This document shows positions 6,863-13,354 of a DNA stretch of 13,354 nucleotides, one piece after another (position 1 is the stretch's first letter; every line of letters starts with the position of its first letter). Made by a program: the position numbers and the translations under genes. Source of the stretch: Steroidobacteraceae bacterium (GTDB lineage Bacteria > Pseudomonadota > Gammaproteobacteria > Steroidobacterales > Steroidobacteraceae); NCBI GenBank assembly GCA_013044085.1, contig JABEVI010000271.1, forward strand, positions 1-13,354. The letters run 5' to 3'. The notes under the pieces were generated by a model, which was given only the letters and a program-made list of their open reading frames with translations, had not been told where the DNA came from and did not search any database.

Positions 6863-8277
6863 CAGGTCTCCAGCACCCAGGTGTCTTTCGTGCCGCCGCC
6901 TTGCGAGGAATTCACGACCAATGATCCTTCGCGCAGCGCGACCCGGGTGAGGCCGCCCGGAACGATCGTCACGCCGCGACCGGAGAGCACGAACGGCCGA
7001 AGGTCGATGTGTCGCGGTGCGAGCCCGGCCGCCACGAAGGTCGGGCAGGTGGACAAGGCCAGCGTCGGCTGGGCGATGTAACGCTCGGGGTTGGCACGGA
7101 TCCGCAGGCGAAATTCCTCGATCTCGGCGCGCGTCGCGGCCGGGCCGATCAACATTCCGTAACCGCCCGCGCCATGCACCTCCTTGATGACGAGATCCTT
7201 TAGATGGGCGAGCGCGTAGTCGCGATCCTCGGGTTGGCGCAGGATCCAGGTCGGTACATTCTCGATGATCGGTTCCTCGGCGAGGAAGAAGCGGATCATC
7301 GCCGGCACGTACGGATAGATCGACTTGTCATCGGCGACACCGGTGCCGATGGCGTTGGCGATCGTCACCCGCGCGGCCCGGTAGGCCGTCAAGAGTCCCG
7401 GCACGCCGAGCATCGAATCGGGTCGGAAGACCAGCGGATCGAGGAAGTCGTCGTCGATGCGTCGATAGATCACGTCGACGCGGCGCGGGCCGCGCGTCGT
7501 GCGCATGAACACGACCTCGTCGCGTACGAACAAGTCCTGTCCCTCGACCAGTTCGATGCCCATCTGCTGGGCGAGGAATGCGTGCTCGAAGTAAGCGCTG
7601 TTGTGCGCGCCGGCCGTGAGCAGCACGACCGTCGGATCGACGACACCGGCCGGCGCAACGCCGCGCAGCTCATCGAGCAGAACTTCCGGGTAATGATCGA
7701 CCGGCGCGACGCGGTTCGCGGCGAACAGTTCCGGGAAGAGCCGCATCATCATCTTGCGGTTCTCGAGCATATAGGAGACGCCGGAGGGAACCCGCAGGTT
7801 GTCCTCGAGCACCCGGAATTCACCCTGTGAGTCGCGGACGATGTCGATTCCGGCGACGTGGGCGTAGATGCCCCCGGGGACGTCCAGACCTTGCATTTCC
7901 GGGCGATATTGCGCGTTGCAGAGCACCTGCTCCGCCGGTATGACACCGGCCGCTAGGATGCGTTGATCGTGGTAGATGTCGTGTATGAACGCATTCAGGG
8001 CGCGCACACGCTGCGCGAGGCCGCGCTCCAGCCGGCGCCATTCAGCGTTCGGCAGCACGCGGGGCACGACGTCGAACGGGATCAGCCGCTCGCTACCCTC
8101 CTCCTGCCCATACACCGCGAAGGTGATGCCGACACGATGGAACATCGCATCCGCCTCGGCGCGTTTTTGCTCGAGGCGCCCGGCCGATTGCCGACTCAGC
8201 CAGTCAACGTACGGTCGGTAGCATTCACGGGTGCCGTCGTCACGGCCATGCATTTCATCGTATGGCGAATCGCTCAC
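6862..8277 (-). CDS. Circularly permuted ATP-grasp type 2 protein, predicted peptide ligase
   Basis: The 471-aa protein is a circularly permuted ATP-grasp of the DUF404/DUF407 group. Recognisable blocks are FAVYGQEEGSERLIPFDVVPR (53-73), the Ala/Glu helix ending IHDIYHDQRIL (98-108), FRVLEDNLRVPSGVSYMLENR (154-174), the nucleotide-binding strand LVIKEVHGAGGYGMLIGP (362-379) and the C-terminal SSQGGGTKDTWVLE (457-470). ATP-grasp enzymes join a carboxylate to an amine through an acylphosphate; by family context this one probably ligates amino acids or peptides, substrate unknown. It is the first gene of the operon. GTG at 8277 is chosen because AGGGGG (8288-8283, minus) sits about 5 nt upstream; an in-frame ATG at 8253 has no such signal. 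A sigma-54 promoter candidate at 8300-8315 would give a leader of about 12 nt that still contains this ribosome binding site. Confidence 0.92.
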   Translation of the reverse strand: MSDSPYDEMHGRDDGTRECYRPYVDWLSRQSAGRLEQKRAEADAMFHRVGITFAVYGQEEGSERLIPFDVVPRVLPNAEWRRLERGLAQRVRALNAFIHDIYHDQRILAAGVIPAEQVLCNAQYRPEMQGLDVPGGIYAHVAGIDIVRDSQGEFRVLEDNLRVPSGVSYMLENRKMMMRLFPELFAANRVAPVDHYPEVLLDELRGVAPAGVVDPTVVLLTAGAHNSAYFEHAFLAQQMGIELVEGQDLFVRDEVVFMRTTRGPRRVDVIYRRIDDDFLDPLVFRPDSMLGVPGLLTAYRAARVTIANAIGTGVADDKSIYPYVPAMIRFFLAEEPIIENVPTWILRQPEDRDYALAHLKDLVIKEVHGAGGYGMLIGPAATRAEIEEFRLRIRANPERYIAQPTLALSTCPTFVAAGLAPRHIDLRPFVLSGRGVTIVPGGLTRVALREGSLVVNSSQGGGTKDTWVLET

Positions 8278-8299
8278 TCGTTCCCCCTGCGGTCTGACA

Positions 8300-8315
8300 A
8301 GCGAATTTCGTGCCA
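8300..8315 (-). promoter_or_regulatory. Candidate sigma-54 (RpoN) -24/-12 promoter of the Anbu operon
   Basis: The minus strand reads TGGCACGAAATTCGCT. Against the sigma-54 consensus TGGCACG-N4-TTGC(A/T) there is one mismatch (TCGC for TTGC). The invariant GG and GC are separated by exactly 10 bp. With C of the GC at -12 (8301), transcription would start near 8289, giving a leader of about 12 nt with the Shine-Dalgarno AGGGGG and then the GTG of the ATP-grasp gene. No good sigma-70 promoter was found in this orientation. Confidence 0.7.
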
Positions 8316-8334
8316 GATTCGCCGCCCCGCATGC

Positions 8335-8347
8335 AATCAGTCACTTG
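8335..8347 (+). promoter_or_regulatory. Candidate IHF binding site
   Basis: AATCAGTCACTTG matches the IHF consensus WATCAA-N4-TTR at all but one defined position (G for the last A of WATCAA). It is centred about 52 bp upstream of the predicted sigma-54 start, between the promoter and the NtrC-like sites, where IHF commonly bends DNA to bring an activator to the polymerase. Confidence 0.45.
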
Positions 8348-8369
8348 AGTCAATCGCCCGGTCGGTGAT

Positions 8370-8384
8370 GCACCATGGCGGGGC
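8370..8384. promoter_or_regulatory. Candidate NtrC-type enhancer site, promoter-proximal
   Basis: GCACC-ATGGC-GGGGC matches the NtrC dyad GCACC-N5-GGTGC at 9 of 10 defined positions. It is centred near 8377, about -88 from the predicted sigma-54 start. Confidence 0.5.
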
Positions 8385-8391
8385 GCCCGTT

Positions 8392-8406
8392 GCGTCATGG
8401 TGGTGC
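8392..8406. promoter_or_regulatory. Candidate NtrC-type enhancer site, promoter-distal
   Basis: GCGTC-ATGGT-GGTGC matches GCACC-N5-GGTGC at 8 of 10 positions, with one perfect half-site. Its centre (8399) is 22 bp, or two helical turns, from the other candidate site, so both dyads would face the same side of the helix. It is about 60 bp upstream of the divergent MttB-like gene. Confidence 0.4.
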
Positions 8407-8467
8407 GGCGGGCGGTTGGGCTATCATCGCAGCTTGCGCGCCATGGCGGCCGCACGGGAGTCTAGCC

Positions 8468-10027
8468 GTGAGCGATTCGGGTTTACCGAAGGGACCGCCG
8501 CCGCGACGCCGGCCGGGTGCGCGGGTACGCCGCTCGGGCAGCGCGCCGCTCGATCAACTGCCCTGGTCCGAGGTGCGCAACCCCTATCCGCCGCTCGAGA
8601 TCCTCTCGGCCGAGCAGGTTGAATCCATCCACCTGGCTTCATCGCGGATTCTCGAGGAATTCGGCATTGAACTCATGTCCCCTGCGGCGAGGGGCCGTCT
8701 GCGCTCGGCCGGCGCGCAGGTCGATGAGGCGAGTGCGGTCGTGCGTCTGGATCGGGGCATGGTCGCCGAGGCGCTGGCAAACGCACCACGCGAGTTCGAC
8801 TTGACGCCGCGGAACCCGCAACGGCGCCTGCGGATCGGCGCCGACCGCCTGGTCTTCGGTCTGGTGGCCGGACCGCCGAACGTGCACGATCTGGAGCGCG
8901 GCCGCCGACCGGGCAATTACCGGGATTATTGCGACTTCATCCGCCTGGCGCAGTACTTCAACGTCATTCACGTGCTCGGCAACCAGGTTTGCGCGCCGGT
9001 CGAATTGCCGGCCAACTCGCGGCATCTCGATGCTTATCGCGCGAACCTGGTCTATTCGGACCGCGCCTACCACTGTTCGGCCATCGGCGCCGGGCGCGCG
9101 CTCGACGGCATTCGGATGATGGCGATCGCGCGTGGCGTCGACCTTCCCGAGCTTGCACGCTCGCCGGGCGTGATGACGATTATATCGGTCAACAGCCCGC
9201 GTCGATTCGACGAGGCGATGGCCGACGGGCTCATGGCAATGGCCGCGCACGGCCAGCCGGTCGTCGTCACGCCCTTCACGCTGATGGGGGCGATGGCGCC
9301 GGTTTCGCTGGCCGCGGCGCTTGCGCAGCAGAATGCCGAAGCGCTGTTCGGCGTCGTGCTCGCGCAGACGGTGCGTCCCGGCACCCCGGTGATGTACGGC
9401 GCCTTCACATCCAACGTGGACCTGCGTTCGGGTGCGCCGGCGTTCGGAACGCCGGAGAACGCGAAGGCGAACATCGCCTGCGGCCAGCTCGCGCGGCGCT
9501 ACGGCTTGCCGTACCGGACGTCGAATGCCAGCGCATCGAATGCGGCGGATGCGCAGGGAGCCTATGAAACCCAGATGTCGCTTTGGGGGGCGGTGCTCGG
9601 CGGCGGAAATCTGCTCTATCACGCCGCCGGCTGGCAGGAGGGGGGATTGACGGCCTCGTTCGAGAAGTTCGTGCTGGACGTCGAGATGTTGCAGTCGATG
9701 GTCGAGTTCTTGAAGCCGGTGCTCGTCGACGAGGCGCAACTCGGGCTCGAGGCGATCCGGCGTGTCCCGCCCGGGGGGCACTTCTTCGGCGATCCGCACA
9801 CGATCGAGCGCTACGAGCACGCCTTTTATCGGCCGCTGCTGTCCGACTGGCAGAACCACGAGAGCTGGGAAATCGCCGGCGCGATCGACGCTACGCGCCG
9901 GGCGACGGCGATCTGGAAGAGGGCCCTCGCCGAGTACGAACAGCCGCCGATGGATCCTGAGGTGCTCGAGGAACTCGACGCCTACGTTCGCCGGCGACGT
10001 GCTGAAATCGGCGCCGAGGAGCCGTAG
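8468..10027 (+). CDS. Trimethylamine methyltransferase (MttB) family protein, non-pyrrolysine type
   Basis: The 519-aa protein belongs to the MttB superfamily of corrinoid-dependent methyltransferases. After a basic, Pro-rich N-terminus (about 8-25) it carries conserved family blocks: ILEEFGIEL (61-69), PPNVHDLERGRRPGNYRDY (136-154), TPFTLMGAMAPVSLAAALAQQNAE (268-291), a Ser/Asn-rich loop followed by DAQGAYETQ (361-369), GGGNLLYHAAGWQEGGLTASFEKFVLD (378-404) and GGHFFGDPHTIERYEHAFYRP (436-456). The frame contains no internal TAG, so it lacks pyrrolysine. Pyl-less members can demethylate quaternary amines such as glycine betaine, but many have unknown substrates. No corrinoid protein or reactivase lies in the window. 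GTG at 8468 is chosen because GGGAG (8456-8460) lies 7 nt upstream; the open frame from 8375 has no such signal. It diverges from the Anbu operon, and its 3' end overlaps rarD by 46 bp. Confidence 0.88.
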   Translation: MSDSGLPKGPPPRRRPGARVRRSGSAPLDQLPWSEVRNPYPPLEILSAEQVESIHLASSRILEEFGIELMSPAARGRLRSAGAQVDEASAVVRLDRGMVAEALANAPREFDLTPRNPQRRLRIGADRLVFGLVAGPPNVHDLERGRRPGNYRDYCDFIRLAQYFNVIHVLGNQVCAPVELPANSRHLDAYRANLVYSDRAYHCSAIGAGRALDGIRMMAIARGVDLPELARSPGVMTIISVNSPRRFDEAMADGLMAMAAHGQPVVVTPFTLMGAMAPVSLAAALAQQNAEALFGVVLAQTVRPGTPVMYGAFTSNVDLRSGAPAFGTPENAKANIACGQLARRYGLPYRTSNASASNAADAQGAYETQMSLWGAVLGGGNLLYHAAGWQEGGLTASFEKFVLDVEMLQSMVEFLKPVLVDEAQLGLEAIRRVPPGGHFFGDPHTIERYEHAFYRPLLSDWQNHESWEIAGAIDATRRATAIWKRALAEYEQPPMDPEVLEELDAYVRRRRAEIGAEEP

Positions 10028-10890
10028 ATCGCGAGTCGGATCAAGGCATCGCCGAGATAGATCGCGACGCCGCTCCAGACGAGGCTGAATCCGAGCAGCC
10101 GGTCACGACCGAAGGGTTCGTGATAGAGCCAGACCCCGAGCGCGAGCACGACGGTCGGCATCAGGTACTGCAGGATGCCGAGCAGCGAGAGCGGTATGCG
10201 GCGCGCCGCGGATGCGAACAGCAGCAATGGCACCGCGGTGACGGGGCCCGCCGCCATCAGCATCAGCCGCAGGCGCAGGTCGCCATGGGAGAACGCGTCG
10301 GCACCGTGTGCGCCCTCCCAGGAAAGATAGCCGATCGCGACCGGTAACAGCACGGCGGTTTCGATCGTCAGTCCCTCGAGCGATCCGAGGGGCGCGGTCT
10401 TGCGCAGCAATCCGTACAAAGCGAAGCTCAGCGCGAGGCTGAGCGCGATCCACGGCGGATGGCCGATCTGGATCGTCATGCAGATCACGCCGCCGGCGGC
10501 GATGACGACGGCAAGCCATTGCGCGGGCCGAAGTTTCTCCGACAGCACGGCGGCGCCGACGACGACGCTCATCAGCGGATTGATGTAGTACCCGAGGCTC
10601 GCATCGACGACGTGACCGTTGTTGACGGCCCAGATGTACACGCCCCAGTTGCACGCCAGCAGGAACGCGCTGGCGGAGAATCGCAGCAGGATCCACGGCC
10701 GGCGTCGCAAGGTTTCGAGCCAGCTGAAGTGGCGCTTGACGAGGATGATCAGCGTCAGCAGAAGCAGCGACCAGAGCATCCGATGCGCGAGAATTTGCAT
10801 CGGCGGCACGCGGATCAACGCCCGAAAATAAAGCGGGAACAAGCCCCAAATGAGATACGCGCCAAGGGCGTATAGCACGCCCAAGTTCAT
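9982..10890 (-). CDS. rarD: RarD-type EamA/DMT-superfamily permease
   Basis: The 302-aa integral membrane protein has about ten hydrophobic segments and the RarD hallmarks: LGAYLIWGLFPLYFRAL near the N-terminus (9-25), HRMLWS (36-41), and NWGVYIWAVNNGHVVDASLGYYINPL (81-106). Length matches E. coli RarD (296 aa). RarD proteins are inner-membrane transporters of the drug/metabolite superfamily. The name comes from a chloramphenicol phenotype, and the physiological substrate is uncertain. ATG at 10890 is preferred; the frame extends to a TTG at 10908, but that adds only six residues. No strong Shine-Dalgarno sequence is seen. It lies 72 bp downstream of cysI on the same strand and could receive read-through, although a hairpin sits at the cysI end. 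Its stop codon is inside the MttB-like gene, and the last 46 bp encode the basic tail. Confidence 0.88.
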   Translation of the reverse strand: MNLGVLYALGAYLIWGLFPLYFRALIRVPPMQILAHRMLWSLLLLTLIILVKRHFSWLETLRRRPWILLRFSASAFLLACNWGVYIWAVNNGHVVDASLGYYINPLMSVVVGAAVLSEKLRPAQWLAVVIAAGGVICMTIQIGHPPWIALSLALSFALYGLLRKTAPLGSLEGLTIETAVLLPVAIGYLSWEGAHGADAFSHGDLRLRLMLMAAGPVTAVPLLLFASAARRIPLSLLGILQYLMPTVVLALGVWLYHEPFGRDRLLGFSLVWSGVAIYLGDALIRLAIYGSSAPISARRRRT

Positions 10891-10919
10891 GATTGCACCC
10901 GTGCCCAATGAGGTCGGGC

Positions 10920-10925
10920 AGTATA
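10920..10925 (-). promoter_or_regulatory. Candidate -10 box for rarD
   Basis: The minus strand reads TATACT, close to the sigma-70 -10 consensus, and would start transcription about 23 nt before the ATG at 10890. No convincing -35 hexamer is found at 16-18 bp, so support is weak. Confidence 0.25.
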
Positions 10926-10955
10926 GCCGATCCGGCGGCGCGCCCGCAGTCCGTT

Positions 10956-10972
10956 CGGCCCGTTACGGGCCG
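10956..10972 (-). terminator. GC-rich hairpin with the cysI stop codon as its loop
   Basis: The sequence CGGCCCG-TTA-CGGGCCG is a perfect 7-bp inverted repeat with a 3-nt loop, and that loop is the TAA stop codon of cysI on the minus strand. No run of T follows in the direction of transcription, so it is not a standard intrinsic terminator. It may still attenuate transcription into rarD or protect the 3' end of the cysJI message. Confidence 0.4.
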
Positions 10973-12702
10973 GTCTTGCCGATTCGCTGGAAGTCGCTCG
11001 AACGCATCATCGCCGGCACTATGCCGGCCCGTATCACGTAGTCACCGAAGCTCTCCTGCGCGAGCCGCTTGGCACCGTAGGCCGCGAAGAGCGGCCCGAG
11101 GGCGTCGAGGATGTCCCGTTCGCCGGCGTTTTCAAGATACAGCGCGCCGAGTCGATCGCCTATGGCGCTTGCGCCAAGGTACAGGTTGTATCGGCCGGGG
11201 GCCTTGCCGACGAGCGCGATCTCGGCAAGGTAGGGTCGCGAGCAGCCGTTCGGACACCCGCTCATGCGCAGATTGATCGGCGCTGTCGCCAGGTTCGCGT
11301 CGGCGAGCAGCGCATCGATCTTGTCGATGAGGACCGGCAGGTAGCGCTCGCTCTCGGCCATGGCGAGCGCGCAGGTCGGCAGCGCGACGCAGGCCAGTGA
11401 TGCGCGGCGCACGCCGCTCAGGCGTGATTCGTCGCCGAGACCGTGCGCCCGCAGCAACGCATCGATCGTGGGTCGCTCGTCGATGCTGACGCCGGCGATG
11501 ATCACGTTCTGGTTGGTCGTCAGCGCGAACAGTCCCTTGTGGGCACGGGCGATCTCTCGCAGGCCGCTCATCAAGGACCGGCCCGGCTGGTCCTTGATGC
11601 GGCCGTTCTCGACGACCAGCGTGTAATGCCACAGGTCCTGCCCGCCGCTATGCCAGCCGATCGGATCGCCGGATGACTCGAAGCGGAAGCCGTGCGCCGG
11701 TGCGAGTGCCTTGCCAAGACGCCGCGCAAGCTCTTCGCGAAACCACCCTATACCACGATCCTCGATCGTGTACTTGAAACGCGCGTGCGCCCGGTCCTTG
11801 CGGTCGCCGAAGTCGCGCTGTATTCCGAGGGTGTGCTCGGCCACCGCGACCGCGTCCTGCGGGAGGCAGAAGCCGGCGAGGTCGGCGACCCGCGGGAAGG
11901 TCGCGGGCGCATTGTGTGTCATGCCCATGCCACCGCCGACCGTCACGTCGTAGCCGATCAAGCGCCCATCCTCGAGGATCGCGATGAAACCAAGATCGTG
12001 AGCGTAGATGTCGACGTCGTTGTGCGGCGGGACCGCGATCGCGATCTTGAATTTTCGCGGCAGGTACGTACGCCCATAGAGCGGTTCTTGGTCGGTAACG
12101 CCCGCCGCGGGTTGCTCGCCGAGAAATATCTGCCGGTAGGCACCGGTTTTCGGCAAGAGGTGCGCGCCGATCCGGTGGGCGAGTTCGCCGGCCGCCGCAT
12201 GCGCAGCCGAGCGCAGGGGATTGGCGGTGCTGATGACGTTTCGATTGACGTCGCCGCAGGCGCCGAGGGTGTCGAGACCACAGGCCACGATGCCCTGGAC
12301 GTGCTTTTTCAGCTCGCGCTTGCGCACGCCGTGGAACTGGAACGTCTGCCGGGTCGTGAGGCGCAAGCTGCCGTCGGCGGTATCCCGCGCCAAGGCATCG
12401 AACGCCAGCCATTGCTCCGGTCGGCAGACGCCGCCCGGCATGCGCACCCGCACCATGAACTGGTAGCGTGGCTCGAGTTTCGCCAGGCGTCGGTCATCTC
12501 GCAGGTCGCGGTCGTCCTGTTGGTAGATTCCGAAGAACTTCGTCAGCTGCGTGTCCGCCTCGAGGATCGCGCCCGTCACCGGATCGGCGAGGCCCACCTC
12601 GATCGTGCCGCGCAGGAAATCGCTGTGGTACTTGAGGCGTTCGTTCGCGTGCAGCTGCTCGATCGGGCAGGACAGATCATTGCGTCGCTCCGGCTCGCTC
12701 AT
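10963..12702 (-). CDS. cysI: NADPH-dependent sulfite reductase hemoprotein (beta) subunit
   Basis: The 579-aa protein reduces sulfite to sulfide with six electrons from the CysJ flavoprotein in assimilatory sulfate reduction, in the cytoplasm. It aligns with E. coli CysI (570 aa) along its whole length. Conserved blocks include GIYQQDDRD (58-66), LRLTTRQTFQFHG (113-125), DVNRNV (151-156) and YLPRKFK (213-219). Residues matching the E. coli siroheme and sulfite ligands are R85, R154, K217 and K219. The 4Fe-4S ligands are C438-x5-C444 and C483-x3-C487 (CPNGC); all are present, so the enzyme should be active. ATG at 12702 is chosen because it aligns with the E. coli start and shares one base with the cysJ stop (TGATG). 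The frame is open further upstream but runs inside cysJ. The stop codon sits in a hairpin loop. Confidence 0.96.
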   Translation of the reverse strand: MSEPERRNDLSCPIEQLHANERLKYHSDFLRGTIEVGLADPVTGAILEADTQLTKFFGIYQQDDRDLRDDRRLAKLEPRYQFMVRVRMPGGVCRPEQWLAFDALARDTADGSLRLTTRQTFQFHGVRKRELKKHVQGIVACGLDTLGACGDVNRNVISTANPLRSAAHAAAGELAHRIGAHLLPKTGAYRQIFLGEQPAAGVTDQEPLYGRTYLPRKFKIAIAVPPHNDVDIYAHDLGFIAILEDGRLIGYDVTVGGGMGMTHNAPATFPRVADLAGFCLPQDAVAVAEHTLGIQRDFGDRKDRAHARFKYTIEDRGIGWFREELARRLGKALAPAHGFRFESSGDPIGWHSGGQDLWHYTLVVENGRIKDQPGRSLMSGLREIARAHKGLFALTTNQNVIIAGVSIDERPTIDALLRAHGLGDESRLSGVRRASLACVALPTCALAMAESERYLPVLIDKIDALLADANLATAPINLRMSGCPNGCSRPYLAEIALVGKAPGRYNLYLGASAIGDRLGALYLENAGERDILDALGPLFAAYGAKRLAQESFGDYVIRAGIVPAMMRSSDFQRIGKTGP

Positions 12703-13354
12703 CAGTAGACATCCCGTTGATAGCGGCGGGATCGCTGCAGATCGAGGAGGTATTCGCCCGCATCTTCGCCCGAGCGACCGCCGTGTCGCGCGACTATTTC
12801 GAGCAGGCTGCGGTGCACGTCCGGCGCCATGTGCTCGGCGTCGCCGCACACATAGACGTAGGCACCCTCCTCGAGCCATCGCCACAGCTCCGCGCCGCGT
12901 TCCGCGAGTCGATGCTGCACGTAGGTCTTCTGCGCCCGATCGCGCGAAAATGCCACGTCGAGTTTCGAGAGCACTCCGCGCTTGCGCCAGTCGAGCCATT
13001 CGGCCTGATAGAGAAAATCGGTCTCGAAGGAACGGTCACCGAAGAACAGCCAGCTGCGAGCGCCGGCCGCCTCGGTCTCGCGCTGCGCGAGAAAGGCACG
13101 AAACGGCGCGACGCCGGTCCCCGGCCCGATCATCACGATGGGCGCGCGCTGATCCGCCGGCAGGCGAAAGGCGGGGTTGTGGTGCAGGTACACCGGTACA
13201 GCCGCAGCCTCACCGGTGGCGTCGGCGAGCAGTCCGGAGACGAGGCCGCGCCGCGGGCGCTGCAGCGCCGTGTACTCGACGACCCCGACGGTGAGATGAA
13301 TTTCATCCGGCGTGGCCCGCGGGCTCGATGCGATGGAGTAAAGCCGGGGCGTGA
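12702..13354 (-). CDS. cysJ: NADPH-dependent sulfite reductase flavoprotein (alpha) subunit, 5' partial
   Basis: Only the C-terminal 216 residues are in the window; the gene continues past 13354. CysJ takes electrons from NADPH through FAD and FMN and passes them to CysI. Visible motifs are PRLYSIASS (FAD-binding, just inside the window edge), VGVVEY, HHNPAFRLP, the NADPH-binding GPGTGVAPFRAF, WLFFGDRSFETDFLY, YVCGDAEHM and the C-terminal RYQRDVY. The last is identical to the E. coli C-terminus. The reading frame is open from the window edge, so the GTG-derived Val at 13193 is internal and not a start. The FMN (flavodoxin-like) domain and the start lie outside the window. The stop overlaps the cysI ATG by one base. 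Confidence 0.95.
   Translation of the reverse strand, partial: TPRLYSIASSPRATPDEIHLTVGVVEYTALQRPRRGLVSGLLADATGEAAAVPVYLHHNPAFRLPADQRAPIVMIGPGTGVAPFRAFLAQRETEAAGARSWLFFGDRSFETDFLYQAEWLDWRKRGVLSKLDVAFSRDRAQKTYVQHRLAERGAELWRWLEEGAYVYVCGDAEHMAPDVHRSLLEIVARHGGRSGEDAGEYLLDLQRSRRYQRDVY

Larger units (their letters stand above)
8266..8479. repeat. 12-bp inverted repeat covering both divergent start codons
   Basis: GTGAGCGATTCG occurs at 8468-8479 on the plus strand and at 8277-8266 on the minus strand. It is the first four codons (Met-Ser-Asp-Ser) of both the MttB-like gene and the ATP-grasp gene. The two copies are exact and flank the whole 190-bp control region. Confidence 0.85.

Noticed and set aside
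5151..7081. Long plus-strand open frames (5151-6119 and 5828-7081) opposite the transglutaminase, alpha-E and ATP-grasp genes
   Set aside because: They are antisense to well-conserved proteins, rich in Arg/Gly/Pro/Ala with no recognisable domain, and explained by the absence of stops in GC-rich DNA.
8390..8427. Sigma-70 promoter for the MttB-like gene (TTGCGT with TATCAT)
   Set aside because: TATCAT at 8422-8427 is a fair -10 box, but the hexamers are 26 bp apart and no better -35 was found.
8468..10027. Possible amber-encoded pyrrolysine in the MttB-like gene
   Set aside because: The frame is uninterrupted from start to TAG stop, with no internal TAG, so the protein is the Pyl-less type.
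12703..12999. Upstream extension of the cysI frame (99 codons)
   Set aside because: It lies inside cysJ in another frame and is Arg-rich; the start at 12702 aligns with E. coli CysI and overlaps the cysJ stop.

Overview
The window is GC-rich and densely coding. It reads as a free-living proteobacterial chromosome, most likely Gammaproteobacteria: the flavoprotein-type cysJ-cysI pair is colinear with E. coli, a RarD-type permease is present, and starts are coupled by 1-11 bp overlaps. No rRNA, tRNA, CRISPR, insertion sequence or phage gene was seen. The taxonomic placement is inference.

Positions 1-2896 (+): a compact string of five genes. These are the 3' end of a proton-efflux-type P-type ATPase, a PAT/bar-like GNAT acetyltransferase, a YkgJ-type cysteine-cluster protein, a secreted lipocalin-like protein, and a TrmA/RlmC/RlmD-family RNA m5U methyltransferase with an N-terminal Fe-S cysteine motif. 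Positions 2919-4329: a small zinc-ribbon membrane protein (-) and, divergent from it, an unrecognised 317-aa protein (+) with what looks like an internal duplication.

Positions 4346-8277 (-): a four-gene operon, in transcription order circularly permuted ATP-grasp, alpha-E domain protein, transglutaminase-like protease and Anbu (a proteasome-like Ntn-hydrolase). This gene set recurs in bacteria and its physiological job is unsettled. It probably makes or modifies a peptide or amide product and then cleaves it. The 190-bp region upstream (8278-8467) is the most interesting part of the window. It holds a near-consensus sigma-54 -24/-12 promoter with exact GG-N10-GC spacing, an IHF-like site at about -52, and two NtrC-like dyads centred near -88 and -110, two helical turns apart. 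Together they suggest that the Anbu operon is switched on by an enhancer-binding activator, plausibly NtrC under nitrogen limitation.

Positions 8468-10027 (+): a trimethylamine methyltransferase (MttB) family protein without an in-frame amber (pyrrolysine) codon, transcribed divergently from the Anbu operon. Its 3' end overlaps by 46 bp the end of a convergent RarD-type permease (9982-10890, -). Positions 10963-13354 (-): cysI, complete with its siroheme and 4Fe-4S ligands, preceded by the C-terminal part of cysJ, which runs off the window. Together they encode NADPH-dependent sulfite reductase. A perfect 7-bp hairpin places the cysI stop codon exactly in its loop.
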